From: Corella eumyota
Lineage: Eukaryota; Chordata; Ascidiacea; Phlebobranchia; Corellidae
Length of the DNA: 64,000 nucleotides
Reading direction: 5' to 3'
Assembly (NCBI GenBank): GCA_963082875.1
Contig: OY720102.1
Coordinates: 13,552,990-13,616,989, forward strand
Position numbers and translations under genes: made by a program. A model generated the notes under the pieces. That model was not told the DNA's origin. It saw only the letters and a list, made by a program, of their open reading frames with translations, and ran no database searches. Positions 1 to 10,685 of the stretch are shown piece by piece (position 1 is the first letter of the stretch; each line of letters begins with the position of its first letter).

Positions 1-133
1 GTCGTTGTGACAGAACAGCTCCTATTGCATAATTGCTAGCGTCGGCATCAATAATAAATTGTCCTGTTTCATTTGCAAATTTTAAAACTGGTGCTTCAGT
101 TAATGCCCTTTTTAGAGATTGAAACGATTTTTC

Positions 134-1321
134 TCAGTCGGCACTCCAATTAAAGCGAACATCTTTTCCCAATAAACGGTGCAAAGGCTGTGCCATATAA
201 GCAAAATTACGTATAAACTTTCGGTAATATGAACAGAGTCCCAAAAAACTTTGTAGCTCCTTAAGTTTACTTGGTGTCGGCCATTCTTGAATTGCCTTTA
301 TTTTTTCTTGTGATGTCTTAATTCCATCTTCAGTAATTACATGTCCTAAGTATTCGACTGATTCTGCAAAAAGTTTACATTTCGAGGCATTAAGTAGCAA
401 GTTTGCATCGATTAATCGTTGAAACACTTCTTCCATATTTAGGCACAATTTGTCAAAAGTTTCTGCGTGGACAAGTACATCGTCTAAATATACTAAGCGT
501 TTTTTGTTTGAAATCCCAGACAACACCCGATCCATTAACCTTTCAAATGTACTAGGGCTACCACACAAACCAAAAGGCATAACATTAAAGTGAAACAACC
601 CTTTACCAGATGAAAAGGCGGTTTTTTCTTTATCTTTCGGATCTACTAAAACTTGCCAGTAGCCACTTTTAAGGTCCAGTGTAGAAAACCATTTAGAGCC
701 CTTAATGCAATCTAAAAGTGTGTCAATTCTTGGCAGTGGGTAGGCATCTTTTTTAGTAATTGCATTTAGTTTTCTGTAGTCGACACAAAAGCGTTTTGAG
801 CCATCTTTCTTTTTTACCAAAACTACAGGCGAACACCATGGGCTATAAGACGGAGATATTATTTTATCTTTAAGCATTTCTTCTATTAATTTGTCCATTT
901 CTTGTTGTTGACTTATTGGCAACCTCCGAGGTCGTTGTTTAATAGGCATTGCGTCGCCAGTTTCAATGCGATGAAGGGTTTTGTCGGTTGCCGTTGGTGT
1001 TAACGAACTTCTTACGTAACTTTTTATTAAGTCCTCGCATCGTTTACATTGTGTGGGTTTCAAGTTTATTTTTGCTCTCGTAATAAGGTCTTTTGTGGCA
1101 TCATCATCTTGAAATATGCCTTCTAATTGTTCGTTTCTAGATGATGGGGCTAACTGTAGTTGTGCATCAACTTTTTGAACATAATTTAATTTAATTTCTT
1201 CAGTCGCAGTTTTCAGCAAGCTTGCATTAGCATCAATGGTAAACTTGAATTTGTTTAAAAAATCCAGGCCTAAAATACCATCTTCTTCGATTTCGCATAT
1301 CAAAGTTTGATGTTTGTACAT
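134..1321 (-). CDS. Gypsy-type pol fossil: protease end and reverse transcriptase
   Basis: Part of the pol region of the left LTR element. The N-terminal part has an ILGLDFL-type stretch like the end of a retropepsin domain. The centre and C-terminal half are a Ty3/Gypsy reverse transcriptase, with LDLKSGYWQ, PFGLCGSPSTFE and a YLDD core, followed by the connection region. RNase H-like residues (DADASNYAIGAVLS) continue on the same strand in 1-60 but outside this frame. In life such a polyprotein copies element RNA to DNA in cytoplasmic particles. Treated as a fossil. Confidence 0.85.
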   Translation of the reverse strand: MYKHQTLICEIEEDGILGLDFLNKFKFTIDANASLLKTATEEIKLNYVQKVDAQLQLAPSSRNEQLEGIFQDDDATKDLITRAKINLKPTQCKRCEDLIKSYVRSSLTPTATDKTLHRIETGDAMPIKQRPRRLPISQQQEMDKLIEEMLKDKIISPSYSPWCSPVVLVKKKDGSKRFCVDYRKLNAITKKDAYPLPRIDTLLDCIKGSKWFSTLDLKSGYWQVLVDPKDKEKTAFSSGKGLFHFNVMPFGLCGSPSTFERLMDRVLSGISNKKRLVYLDDVLVHAETFDKLCLNMEEVFQRLIDANLLLNASKCKLFAESVEYLGHVITEDGIKTSQEKIKAIQEWPTPSKLKELQSFLGLCSYYRKFIRNFAYMAQPLHRLLGKDVRFNWSAD

Positions 1322-1359
1322 AGTTTTTCCTAAAATAAAGCTGTTCGCACTGGCCTTAT

Positions 1360-2292
1360 TTAACGATTGTTTTGCTCTTCTTCAAGACGCATTGCCCAAT
1401 CCAAAGCTTCATCTAAGGAACGCGGATCTTTTAGCCTTAAGCCTGAAATAATAGAGGGGTAGTCTTTAAGGGCGTTGAGAAAACAGTTCACCTTGACGGT
1501 TTCCAAGTCGGATTCTTTTGATTGTTCGTATACCTTACAGCGTCGTGCCATCGAGTTTATATCTTCGGAAAGGTCAACAAGACTTTCATTATGCCGCCGA
1601 ACGTGACAATGCAACAGCGACACGGGATCATGTATCTTTATTCCAAATTTTTGAATCAGCTTGTTTTTAACTACAATAAATTGTCGTCTTTTTTCAGGGT
1701 CCAGGCTCATTATAACATTTGAGGCGGAATCTTTTAAATGAAGAGCAAGTTGCGTGCCTTTGGTATATTGCGACCACTGATTGTATTCTGCCGCAATCTC
1801 AAATCGAGCCAAAAAATCTTCAACAGAACCTTTACCATTGAATCGATCAAGGGTTACAGGCGATACCTTTTCTTTATTTGGAGTACCAATTGGTAAGGCA
1901 AATCTAACCCTTGTTGGCGTCAGAAGTTCAATGTTTTCATTTAGTTCTTCTTGATTAGCCCGGGTTGAACTCATGAAGTCTTTGACCTTGGTATCAGCGT
2001 CTTCTTTAATATTTATCAATTTTTGTGAAACTTCCCTTTCACTTGCATTAACCGTTTCGTATTGCTCAAATTTCATTTTTAGATCATTTATTGCAGCCAC
2101 TGTTGTTTTTTGAGCTTTTTCAATATTGCTGTAAAGGCTCACATATTTTTGTTGCATCGACTTTACCGCGGCATTTAGCTGTTGTTGCATCTCAACCCTG
2201 ATTTCGGTAACTCGGTGGTTGACTGTTTCTTCTAGTTCTCTCATTAGTAATGTTTCCTTATCCTGCATTTTTTTTTCATAACATTTTCCCAA
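1360..2292 (-). CDS. Gypsy-type gag fossil with N-terminal coiled coil
   Basis: 310-residue frame upstream of pol in the left LTR element. Residues 1 to about 115 are Glu/Lys/Gln-rich and look coiled-coil. From about 140 to the end the pattern resembles the retrotransposon gag capsid domain (FNGKGSVEDFLARFE, then YTKGTQLALHLKDSA, then a region ending ALDWAMRLEEE). No zinc knuckle is seen in this frame. The gag assignment comes from position (between the LTR and pol) and domain pattern. Fossil. Confidence 0.7.
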   Translation of the reverse strand: MGKCYEKKMQDKETLLMRELEETVNHRVTEIRVEMQQQLNAAVKSMQQKYVSLYSNIEKAQKTTVAAINDLKMKFEQYETVNASEREVSQKLINIKEDADTKVKDFMSSTRANQEELNENIELLTPTRVRFALPIGTPNKEKVSPVTLDRFNGKGSVEDFLARFEIAAEYNQWSQYTKGTQLALHLKDSASNVIMSLDPEKRRQFIVVKNKLIQKFGIKIHDPVSLLHCHVRRHNESLVDLSEDINSMARRCKVYEQSKESDLETVKVNCFLNALKDYPSIISGLRLKDPRSLDEALDWAMRLEEEQNNR

Positions 2293-2366
2293 TTTTCGGG
2301 TAGTGGGGTTTTAATAAAAACCTCGCTTTCCAAATCAGACATTCTGGATCTCGGCAGGACCTCCAA

Positions 2367-2637
2367 TGTAATAACCGAGTACAAAGTTCTTAATATTAAT
2401 TCACAATTTCACAATATTCAACAGTTTATTAATTTAGTCACGGTAAACCTTATTCAAATAGAATCACATTAATATTTACATAAACAATAACATAATAAAT
2501 CTAAAGCAACCTTAAATCTCAAGTCAACCTTTAACTAACATAAGAAGTGGCGGTAAGCTAAAAGGGGAAGTGACGTAAGGGTGAAGGCGTCAGACCAGAA
2601 AGATAACGGCGAGGATAATAAAACACAGTATGTTACA
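2367..2637 (-). repeat. LTR of the left Gypsy element
   Basis: 271 bp starting TGTAAT and ending TGTTACA, the inverted-end pattern also used by the second element. It lies directly outside the gag leader. Its partner LTR is outside the window, so age cannot be judged from LTR divergence. Confidence 0.65.
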
Positions 2638-2689
2638 CTAGGAACAGATAATAAGTTACAATAAACAATTAAATGGCAGATTTGTTACA
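2638..2689. repeat. Terminal remnant of an LTR of the second element type
   Basis: These 52 bp match the last ~52 bp of the LTR at 6724-7033 almost base for base, and are followed by the same flank (ATATGTTACAT...). The rest of this older LTR is replaced by the left Gypsy element, so that element inserted into it. Confidence 0.65.
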
Positions 2690-5061
2690 ATATGTTACAT
2701 AAAAAACTTTTATTTTATGAAATGGTTCTATGACATTTATATTTTATTCCTTTACAATTTTAAATTTGTTAAAATAAACCATTTTACCATGAGTTAGTTA
2801 GAAATGGGTTATATTACTTCAATACATGATTTTTGGCATTATCAACAAACCAACTAAATTCATTAGAGTTATGGCACCATTTTTTTTCCAATCCCCATAT
2901 ACTTTAACCTCTTCATTTAAACCCCAAAATTTAAACTTCTTTATCTAACCCCTTGTCAATTTAAAAATTTGCAAAAAATAATTATTAGTCATTTTTTAAA
3001 TTAAAACTCAAAAAGTAAGGTTTTAATATGGGTCTCTATCTAAGGATAAACATCAACTTTATACATAACTGCTTTATGCAGTTGTAAAAAAATTGCAGTC
3101 ATTTACTTTTTACACCAGGTATATTTACTTGCAGGCAGTTAACATTTTTGTAGTAATTTGTATTGTAATTATATGTAGTTATTTGACATTGTTCAGTTTT
3201 ATTTTGAATTAACATTTTATTAATATTCATGTTTTTGCACCAATCATCTTTCTGGGTAAACAAATACCTTTTGTGACTTCGAAAAAACAGCCACATTATG
3301 TAATTGCAGCATAGAAAACACAAGGTTATTATATTTTTTATTAATAATTTGTGTGCCACGTTGTTTAAGAGCAGTAGCCTTAGTGCAAAGGTTATTCTAC
3401 CATAAGTTAGCTTAAAATGGGTTATATTACTTTAATTATACATACGTGTTTACTGGCGTTATCAACAAAGCATATTTGTTCGAGTTATGTTGTTGTTTAC
3501 TTTATCTAGGTAAACAATAAACTTTCCTGTGCCACAATGTACAAGTGCAGTGGCTTTATTCTAGAGGTTATTTTAGCATGAGTTAATTGGTTTGTGTTAG
3601 TAAAACTTACTTATTTAAGAATTTTTCTCTATTTTTAAATAAAATAATTCCTTGTGTTTGCATTTTCCTTTAACAAAAAAAACATCTAAACCTCTTCATC
3701 TAAGCCCCATTTTTTTATCTAGATCTTCCTGTTAATATAAAATTTGTAAATTTAAACCATTAGCCATTTTTTTAATTAAAACTATCAAAACTATGCTGCT
3801 AATTATTTAAAAAAAAAATTATGTTAAAAGTTTTTTAATTTGGTTTTAAAAAGTAAGGTTTTAATATGGGTCCTATGTAAGGACAAAAGTAAACTTTATA
3901 CATAACTGCTTTATGCTATTGTAATAAAATAGCAATCATATCCTTAGTACACCAGGTATATTTACTTGCAAGTAGTTAACATTTGTTTGTAGGTATTTGA
4001 CATAAATAAGAATAGTTTTCTTTTTGATTTGACTTTTTATTATTTCTCAGGTTTTGGCACCAATCATTTCCTGAGTAAAAAATTATTTTTTGTGACTTTG
4101 GAAAACAGCCCCTCCATCTAATTGCAGCATAGAAAACAAAAGGTTAATTTTTTTTTACTAATTTGTGTGCCACGTTGTATAGGAGTGGTGGCTTTGATTA
4201 ACAGTTTAAACTACTATAAGTTGCTAAAAAAAAACATAACTTTACATTACTTGATTTATGGCGTTATAGTAAATAATTAAAATGTGGATATGAAATTAGC
4301 AAACTGAGCTTAGTCATTAAGTTTATAGTGCCATTCACCTTACCTGGGTAAACAAATAATCTAAGTGCCTACATGGCAATGTGACTATAAAAACATGTAG
4401 TTGCAAAAAGGTCATAAAATTCATTGAATTATAATGTTTTAAATTTGGACTGTCAATGGGGATTTTTAAAATGTTTTTATAATAGGTAAACCAAATTGTT
4501 TCATTTAATTTAAATATTGTTATTTTTCATAACGAGTGCAGTTTTTGTGCATTTTTTAAAATTGGATTTAACAATAATTACTTTGCCAAAACAGGGTTAT
4601 ATCACTTTAATCATATATACATGATTTCTGGCATTATGGTTTATAACAAACCGAGCATATACAGTATGGTTGTGGCGCTATTTAATTTGTGAGGATAAAC
4701 AATAAACCTTTTTTGTGCCTTGTTGTACAAGGGCGGTGTTAATTGTAAATACGTCATCCACTATTTGTATATATACAAAGATTTGTTTTTGCTAAGGAAT
4801 TATTGAATTAAAATATTTAAATCTTTTATGACCTTTAATATTAGTTTTACATGAATGTTTAAGTCTTCAGAGAGACATATGCTGACAAAATTAAAGATTT
4901 TGCATAGTGGTGGTAAAGATATTCTGGACAAAATATCACGTAAAAACACAAGTTAATTTTTTTTAAATTATTTTTTGTTTAATTTTTAAAAATTGATTAA
5001 TTTTTAAAATTTTGTAAAAAAATTGGTGTAAAGTCGTATAAGATAAGTAACTTTGTAATAT
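2690..5061. repeat. Gene-free diverged repeat block, copy 1
   Basis: A+T-rich DNA built from diverged tandem units of several hundred bp. Recurring landmarks are a 'ggttatattacttta..catgatttttggcatt' segment, a 'ggtaaacaataaac' segment and an 'acaccaggtatatttacttgca' segment. The stretch 2690-2875 and 2936-3560 is nearly identical to 7034-7227 and 7560-8260. The frame at 3099-3359 on the minus strand repeats exactly at 7770-8030, but only because the DNA is duplicated; nothing supports a protein. At 4741-4780 is a CRE/TATA-like segment also found near 42240. Confidence 0.7.
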
Positions 5062-5374
5062 TGTAACGTAAATTAGTTTCTCTGCCCCTTATATGTTTAC
5101 CTATTTCATAAACTTCAAATCTAGCACCAAGTTCAGTATATAACAGATGTATTTACAAAACGATAATAAACACTATAAAGCAACCAAACACAACCGTTCA
5201 CCAGGCTATTTACTTCACCACCCCCATACTATTCATTTCTTACAGTTTTTTTACTTACAAATCACGTGATACAGACAACAGAGATAAGATGTGCCCACGT
5301 GACTAAAGGTGTAAGCATGTGAATAGGAACAGATAACAAGTTTCAATAAACAATTAAATGGCGGATTTGTTACA
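5062..5374 (-). repeat. 3' LTR of the second Gypsy element
   Basis: 313-bp direct repeat of 6724-7033, with terminal TG...CA and preceded by the ATAT target duplication. Confidence 0.8.
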
Positions 5375-5490
5375 CTCCTTTCTTCCCCAAAATAAGAATC
5401 CACCGCATTTAAAAAAATACAATAAACATCAACAAGTAACATAAAACACAACAAAGGGTTATAAAACATCGTGCGTTTAAAGTTTTATAG

Positions 5491-5880
5491 TCAATAAAGA
5501 ATATTAATTGACAATTCATAAAATTTTAGTAATCTGTTGAATCTAACAATATGTAAAGAATTAAACTTAACCGATCGAATTAAATGCGTGATATCATTAA
5601 CACGTTTTACTACATGATATGGACCACAGGGCTTTTCACCATATTGACTTAGCCATACCTTTTCACCAATTAAAAAACAATTGTGCGTCAATGCATCATT
5701 GGAGTGAAAATTCTTTTTCTGATTTGCTACAGTCGAACTATTCATTTTAATCAGTTTAAGCAGGTCTGATCTACTGAAATACCAGTCGTATTTGCTGTGC
5801 AGTCGGTTTAGCGCTGTTCTAGGGGTGCGACAGTTTTCAATTGCGATCTCCAGTGCATATTTTTGAAGAGATATTGACAC
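5491..5880 (-). CDS. Gypsy integrase C-terminal fossil fragment
   Basis: 129 residues. The end (GEKVWLSQYGEKPCGPYHVV then VRFNRLLKFYE) has the integrase tail layout seen in Gypsy elements, where an SH3-like/GPY module follows the catalytic core; GPY is present literally. It sits at the 3' end of the element, next to its LTR. Only a fragment; fossil. Confidence 0.6.
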   Translation of the reverse strand: MSISLQKYALEIAIENCRTPRTALNRLHSKYDWYFSRSDLLKLIKMNSSTVANQKKNFHSNDALTHNCFLIGEKVWLSQYGEKPCGPYHVVKRVNDITHLIRSVKFNSLHIVRFNRLLKFYELSINILY

Positions 5881-6344
5881 AATTAATATTTTTTCAAATT
5901 GGTTGTTAGCTGATATCCACTAGCGATATATTATTCCATCGCGCAACACCAAGCTTTTCCATTGCTGATAATACGAATACGCTGTTCTGCTTAAGGAGCC
6001 ATTACCAAAGCTATTCAGACTTGGTCGTTTTTTTTGAACAGGCTTTTTTCCAATAAACCATTACCCTTATGTCTTTGTCTAAACTTTGCGCCTTGCGAAG
6101 AGAACTTGCCGACTGTAAGGGAGTTTCTTTTGTAATTGCATTTATTCTTCTCAGGTGAACCACATGTGGATTACATATAACGTCATTTTCAACGACTTCT
6201 ATTTTTTTGTGTTGTTAAAGTTTTTCTTTTTTTTTTGTATTAGCATGGGGCTTCTTTGCCATACCATTTTTCTCCATACTTTGCTTGATTTTGATTTCTG
6301 AGTCTCTTTGAAATTCAGTTTGATTGGTTTTTTCTTCAACAGCA

Positions 6345-6683
6345 CTAGGCTTTATCATTTTTATTACCTTGGTCCTCACATCGCGAATGAAAATCGACAT
6401 GGATGTTATTAAGAGACAAAATTTCAGTTTCATGTTTATTTTTCATATTTTCGTGCTTATTTTTCCATTCTTTTAACATTTGCACTTCATTTTGTGTTAT
6501 AATCATTTGTTTTTTCATTTCTTTAAAAGAATCGATTACTGCGACCACAATATTAACTTCAGTTTCTTTTTTAATTTGTTCGAGGTCGTCATAAGTTACT
6601 AAGTTATCACTTCTGCTGAAGCTTTCATTACCATCATAATAGTCTGAAGCTGCGCCTATTTGACTAGGAGTCGCGCAATACAT
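6345..6683 (-). CDS. Gag-like N-terminal coiled-coil fossil fragment
   Basis: 112 residues rich in Glu, Lys, Asn and Met with heptad-like spacing (KEMKKQMIITQNEVQMLKEW). It begins 40 bp inside the 5' LTR, the place of gag. The capsid domain is not seen. Assigned by position and by likeness to the coiled-coil start of the gag at 1360-2292. Confidence 0.45.
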   Translation of the reverse strand: MYCATPSQIGAASDYYDGNESFSRSDNLVTYDDLEQIKKETEVNIVVAVIDSFKEMKKQMIITQNEVQMLKEWKNKHENMKNKHETEILSLNNIHVDFHSRCEDQGNKNDKA

Positions 6684-6723
6684 TTAAAATTTTTATTATA
6701 TACGATCTCGGCATGACCTTCAA

Positions 6724-7033
6724 TGTAACGTAAATTAGTCTCTCTGCCCCTTATACGTTTGACTATTTCATAAACTTTAATCTAGCACCAAGTTCAGTAT
6801 ATAACATATGTATTTACAAAACGATAACCAACACTGTGAAGCAACCAAACACAACCATTTACCAGGCTATTCACTACAACACCCCTATACTATTCATTTC
6901 TTACACTTTTAACTTACAAGTCACATGATACAGACAACAGAGATAAGATGTGCCCACTTGACTAAAGGTGTAAGCACGTGACTGGGAACAGATAGCAAGT
7001 TACAATAAACAATTAAATGGCAGATTTGTTACA
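6724..7033 (-). repeat. 5' LTR of the second Gypsy element
   Basis: 310-bp partner of 5062-5374, followed by the ATAT target duplication. The adjacent inner motif (6706-6723, minus strand GGTCATGCCGAGATC) matches the motif inside the other element's LTR (GGTCCTGCCGAGATC) and may be the primer-binding site. Confidence 0.8.
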
Positions 7034-7414
7034 ATATGTTACATAAAAAACTTTTATTTTATGAAATGGTTCTATGACATTTATATTTTATTCCTTTACA
7101 ATTTTAAATTTGTTAAAATAAACCATTTTACCATAAGTTAGTTAGAAATGGGTTATATTACTTTAATACATGATTTTTGGCATTATCAACAAACCAACTA
7201 AATTTGTTAGAGTTATGGCACCATTTATTTGGTACCCTTGAGGCACAGAAAAGTTTACCAAAAAATGGATTTATTCTAGAGGTTATTTTAGCATAAGTTA
7301 ATTGCATTGTTATAGTAAAACTTACTTATTCAAGATATATTTTCTTTGTTTAAACAAAATCATTTTTTTGTGTTTGTAGCTGAACTCTTTACAAAAAACC
7401 ATCTGAACCCCTTC

Positions 7415-7503
7415 AAATAAGAAGGTTTAAATTATAAGGTTTAAATGAAGAGGTATTATTTAAACCTCTTTATTTAAACCTTATAATTTAAACCTTCTTA
7501 TTT
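7415..7503. repeat. Near-perfect inverted repeat, 40-bp arms
   Basis: Arms 7415-7454 and 7464-7503 are complementary at 39 of 40 positions around a 9-base spacer. It lies in the part of repeat copy 2 (about 7228-7559) missing from copy 1. Confidence 0.9.
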
Positions 7504-8534
7504 AATCTTTTTTATTTACACCATTTACATTTGAACCTTTTACAAATAAACTTTTTAACCAATCCCCATATACTTTAACCTCTTCATTTAAACCCCAAAA
7601 TTTAAACTTCTTTATCTAACCCCTTGTCAATTTAAGAATTTGCAAAAATTAACTATTAGTCATTTTTTAAATTAAAACTCAAAAAGTAAGGTTTTAATAT
7701 GGGTCTCTATCTAAGGATAAACATCAACTTTATACATAACTGCTTTATGCAGTTGTAAAAAAATTGCAGTCATTTACTTTTTACACCAGGTATATTTACT
7801 TGCAGGCAGTTAACATTTTTGTAGTAATTTGTATTGTAATTATATGTAGTTATTTGACATTGTTCAGTTTTATTTTGAATTAACATTTTATTAATATTCA
7901 TGTTTTTGCACCAATCATCTTTCTGGGTAAACAAATACCTTTTGTGACTTCGAAAAAACAGCCACATTATGTAATTGCAGCATAGAAAACACAAGGTTAT
8001 TATATTTTTTATTAATAATTTGTGTGCCACGTTGTTTAAGAGCAGTAGCCTTAGTGCAAAGGTTATTCTACCATAAGTTAGCTTAAAATGGTTTATATTA
8101 CTTTATTTATACATAAGTGTTTACTGGCGTTATCAACAAAGCATATTTGTTCGAGTTGTGTTGCTGTTTACTTTATCTAGGTAAACAATAAACTTTCCTG
8201 TGCCACAATGTACAAGTGCAGTGGCTTTATTCTAGAGGTTTTTTTAGCATAACTTAAATGGTTTGCGTTAGTAAAACTTACTTATTTAAGAATTTTTCTC
8301 TGTTTTTAAATAAAATAATTTTTTGTGTTTGAAGTTTTCCTTTACAAAAAACCTTCTAAACCTCTTAATCTAAGCCCCATTATTTAAACCCTCACATAAA
8401 CTTTTTTTATCCAAATCTTTCTGTTATTTTAAAATTTGTAAATTTAAACCATTAGCCATTTTTTTAATTAAAACTATAATTCTGCTGCTAATTTTTTTCC
8501 ATAAAAACTTATGTTAAAAGTTTTTTAAATTGGT

Positions 8535-9510
8535 TTTAAACTCTTACATTTAAACACCTCACTTTTAAACTCCTACATTTGAGTTCCTTACTTTTAACAG
8601 CCTTTTATTTAAACCCTTCTTATTTAAACTCTTTATATTTAAAAACCTTACATTTTATACTTTACATTCATTTAAACCTCCTACATTTAAACCCCCTTAC
8701 ATTTAAATTCCTTATATTTTAATCCTTTACATTTAAACCCCCTTACATTTTCATTCCTTACAATTAACCCATCAACTTTTAAACTCCTTACGTTTAAACC
8801 TATACTATTTAATGCCTTACATTTAAACTCTTTACATTTTACCTTATTACATTTTAACATTCTACATTTTAATTCTTTATATTTAAATCTCTTACATTTT
8901 TACCCCTTACATTCAACTTTAAACCCCTTACTTTATAACTTCTTACATTTAAACCCCTCACATTTAAACCTCTTGAATTAGATGCCTTACATATTAGTCC
9001 TTTACATTTAAACTTATTAACTTTACATTTTATTTTTTATTATTTGCACTATTTACATTTAAACCCTTTACATTTAAACCTTCTACATTTAAACTCCTTT
9101 TATTTGAACCCTATACATTTTAACCCTTTACAATTGAACCCCTTACATTTTAACATTTATTAAACCCCTCACATTTAAATCCCTTACATTTTAATCCTTT
9201 ACATTTTAAACTCCTTACGTTTAAACCTCTACTATTTAACCCCTTATATTTAAACTTCTTACATTTTACCTTTTTACATTTTAACATTCTACATTTTAAC
9301 TCCTTATATTTAAATCTTTTACATTTTAACCCCTTACATTTTAACTTTAACATTTAAACTCTCCCTAAACTAGACCTCTTACATTTTAATTCTTTACATT
9401 AGAACCCCTTACATTTAAACTCCTCACATTTGAATCCCTTACATTTAAATCCCACACATTTGACCTCTTTACATTTGAACCCCTTACATTTAAACCCATA
9501 ACAGTTTTTA
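8535..9510. repeat. A+T-rich minisatellite, unit about 14-15 bp
   Basis: Dozens of diverged copies of a CCCTTACATTTAAA-like unit, interrupting the repeat that resumes at about 9507. A minus-strand frame at 9150-9353 (a KCKGLKCK-type polypeptide) is only the repeat read in frame. Shorter runs of the same motif occur at about 7390-7620 and 11690-11860. Confidence 0.85.
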
Positions 9511-10685
9511 AATAAAATAATATTTTGTGTTTGAAGCTTTTCTTAAAAAAAACATTTAAACCTCTTCATCTAAGCCCCATTATTTAAACCCTCACATAAA
9601 CTTTTTTATCTAAATCTTTCTGTTAATTTAAAATTTGTAAATTTAAACCATTAGCCATTTTTTTAATTAAAAATATAATTCTGCTGCTAATTATTTTCTA
9701 AAAAAACTTATGTTAAAATTTTTTTAAATTGGTTTTAAAAAGTAAGGTTTTAATAGGATCTCCTATCTAAGGACAAAATTCAACTTTATACATATCTGCT
9801 TTATGCAGTTGTGATAAAATTGCAGTTATTTACTTATTACACCAGATATATTTACTTGCAAGTAGTTAACTTTTGTTTTTAGTAATTTGTATTGTAATTA
9901 TTTTGTAGTTATTTGACATCAGTGAGTTCTATTTTAAGTTAACATTTGATTATTATTTTTTGTTTCGGGATCAATTATTTTCTTGGGTAAACAACTACTT
10001 TCTGTGACTATTTTCTGTGACTTCAAAAAATAGCCACATTATCTAATTGCAGCTAGGAAAAACAAGGTTAGGAAACACAAGGTTTTTTATTTATTTTTTT
10101 GTGAGTCGTGTTGTGTAAGAAGTAAAACTTTTAAAGGTATTTTTTTGTTAAGGGTAAAAAATTTAATTTTTTTGTGTTTGTAGCACAAGAATGTTTAATA
10201 TTTTTGTATAGTATTCTTCACATTTGAAACCCCTACATTTTAAGTCTTACATTTGAATCATTTCATGTAAACCCTCACACATTTTAATCCCTGACAATTT
10301 AAAATTTGTGAAAATAAACTATTAGTCAATTTTTAATTAAATCTTTTAAAATTCTGTTGCTAAATATTTTCAAAAAAAATTAAATTAAAAGCTTCTTAAA
10401 TGGGGTCTAGTTAATAATTTGTGTGCCACGTTATGTAGGAATAGTGGCTTTATTCCAGAGGTTATTCTACCATAAGTTAGCTAAAAATGGGTTATATTAC
10501 TTTAAACATACATGATTTATGGCATTATCAACAAACCAGGCATATTCGTTAAAGTTATGGCACCATTTCTTTGGTAAACAATAAACTTTTCTGTACCATG
10601 CTGTACAAGCAGTGGCTTTATTCCAGAGGTTATTTTATTGTGAGTTAGGTAAAAGTGGGTTTCATTACTTATACATGATTTATGG

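Larger units (their letters stand above)
1..2637 (-). mobile_element. Ty3/Gypsy-type LTR retroelement, left part outside the window
   Basis: Fossil LTR element read on the minus strand. From its 5' end (right) it has an LTR at 2367-2637, a gag-like frame at 1360-2292, then a pol region with protease end and reverse transcriptase at 134-1321 and the start of RNase H in 1-130. The rest of pol and the other LTR lie beyond the left edge. A motif just inside the LTR (about 2347-2366) is shared with the neighbouring element and may be the primer-binding site. The element appears nested in an older LTR, whose last bases continue at 2638-2689. It is broken, with at least one break visible in pol. Family assignment rests on gene order and reverse transcriptase type; confident for Gypsy-like, clade unknown. 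Confidence 0.85.
5062..7033 (-). mobile_element. Broken Ty3/Gypsy-type element with both LTRs
   Basis: LTRs at 5062-5374 (313 bp) and 6724-7033 (310 bp), both TGTAAC...GTTACA, flanked by a 4-bp ATAT target duplication (5058-5061 and 7034-7037). Inside, on the minus strand, are a gag-like coiled-coil fragment (6345-6683), unresolved remnants, and the C-terminal end of an integrase (5491-5880). Most of the interior is gone, so it is broken and could only have moved with help. By eye the LTRs differ at roughly one position in ten, so the insertion is old. Confidence 0.8.

Noticed and set aside
3099-3359. Two identical 86-residue minus-strand frames (also 7770-8030)
   Set aside because: Identical because the DNA itself is duplicated; no domain, splice context or start signal, and it lies in noncoding repeats.
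9150-9353. Cys/Lys-rich repetitive protein
   Set aside because: It is the 15-bp minisatellite read in a frame without stops.
8535-9510. Possible CRISPR-like array
   Set aside because: Repeats are short, diverged and contiguous with no unique spacers; the setting is eukaryotic.
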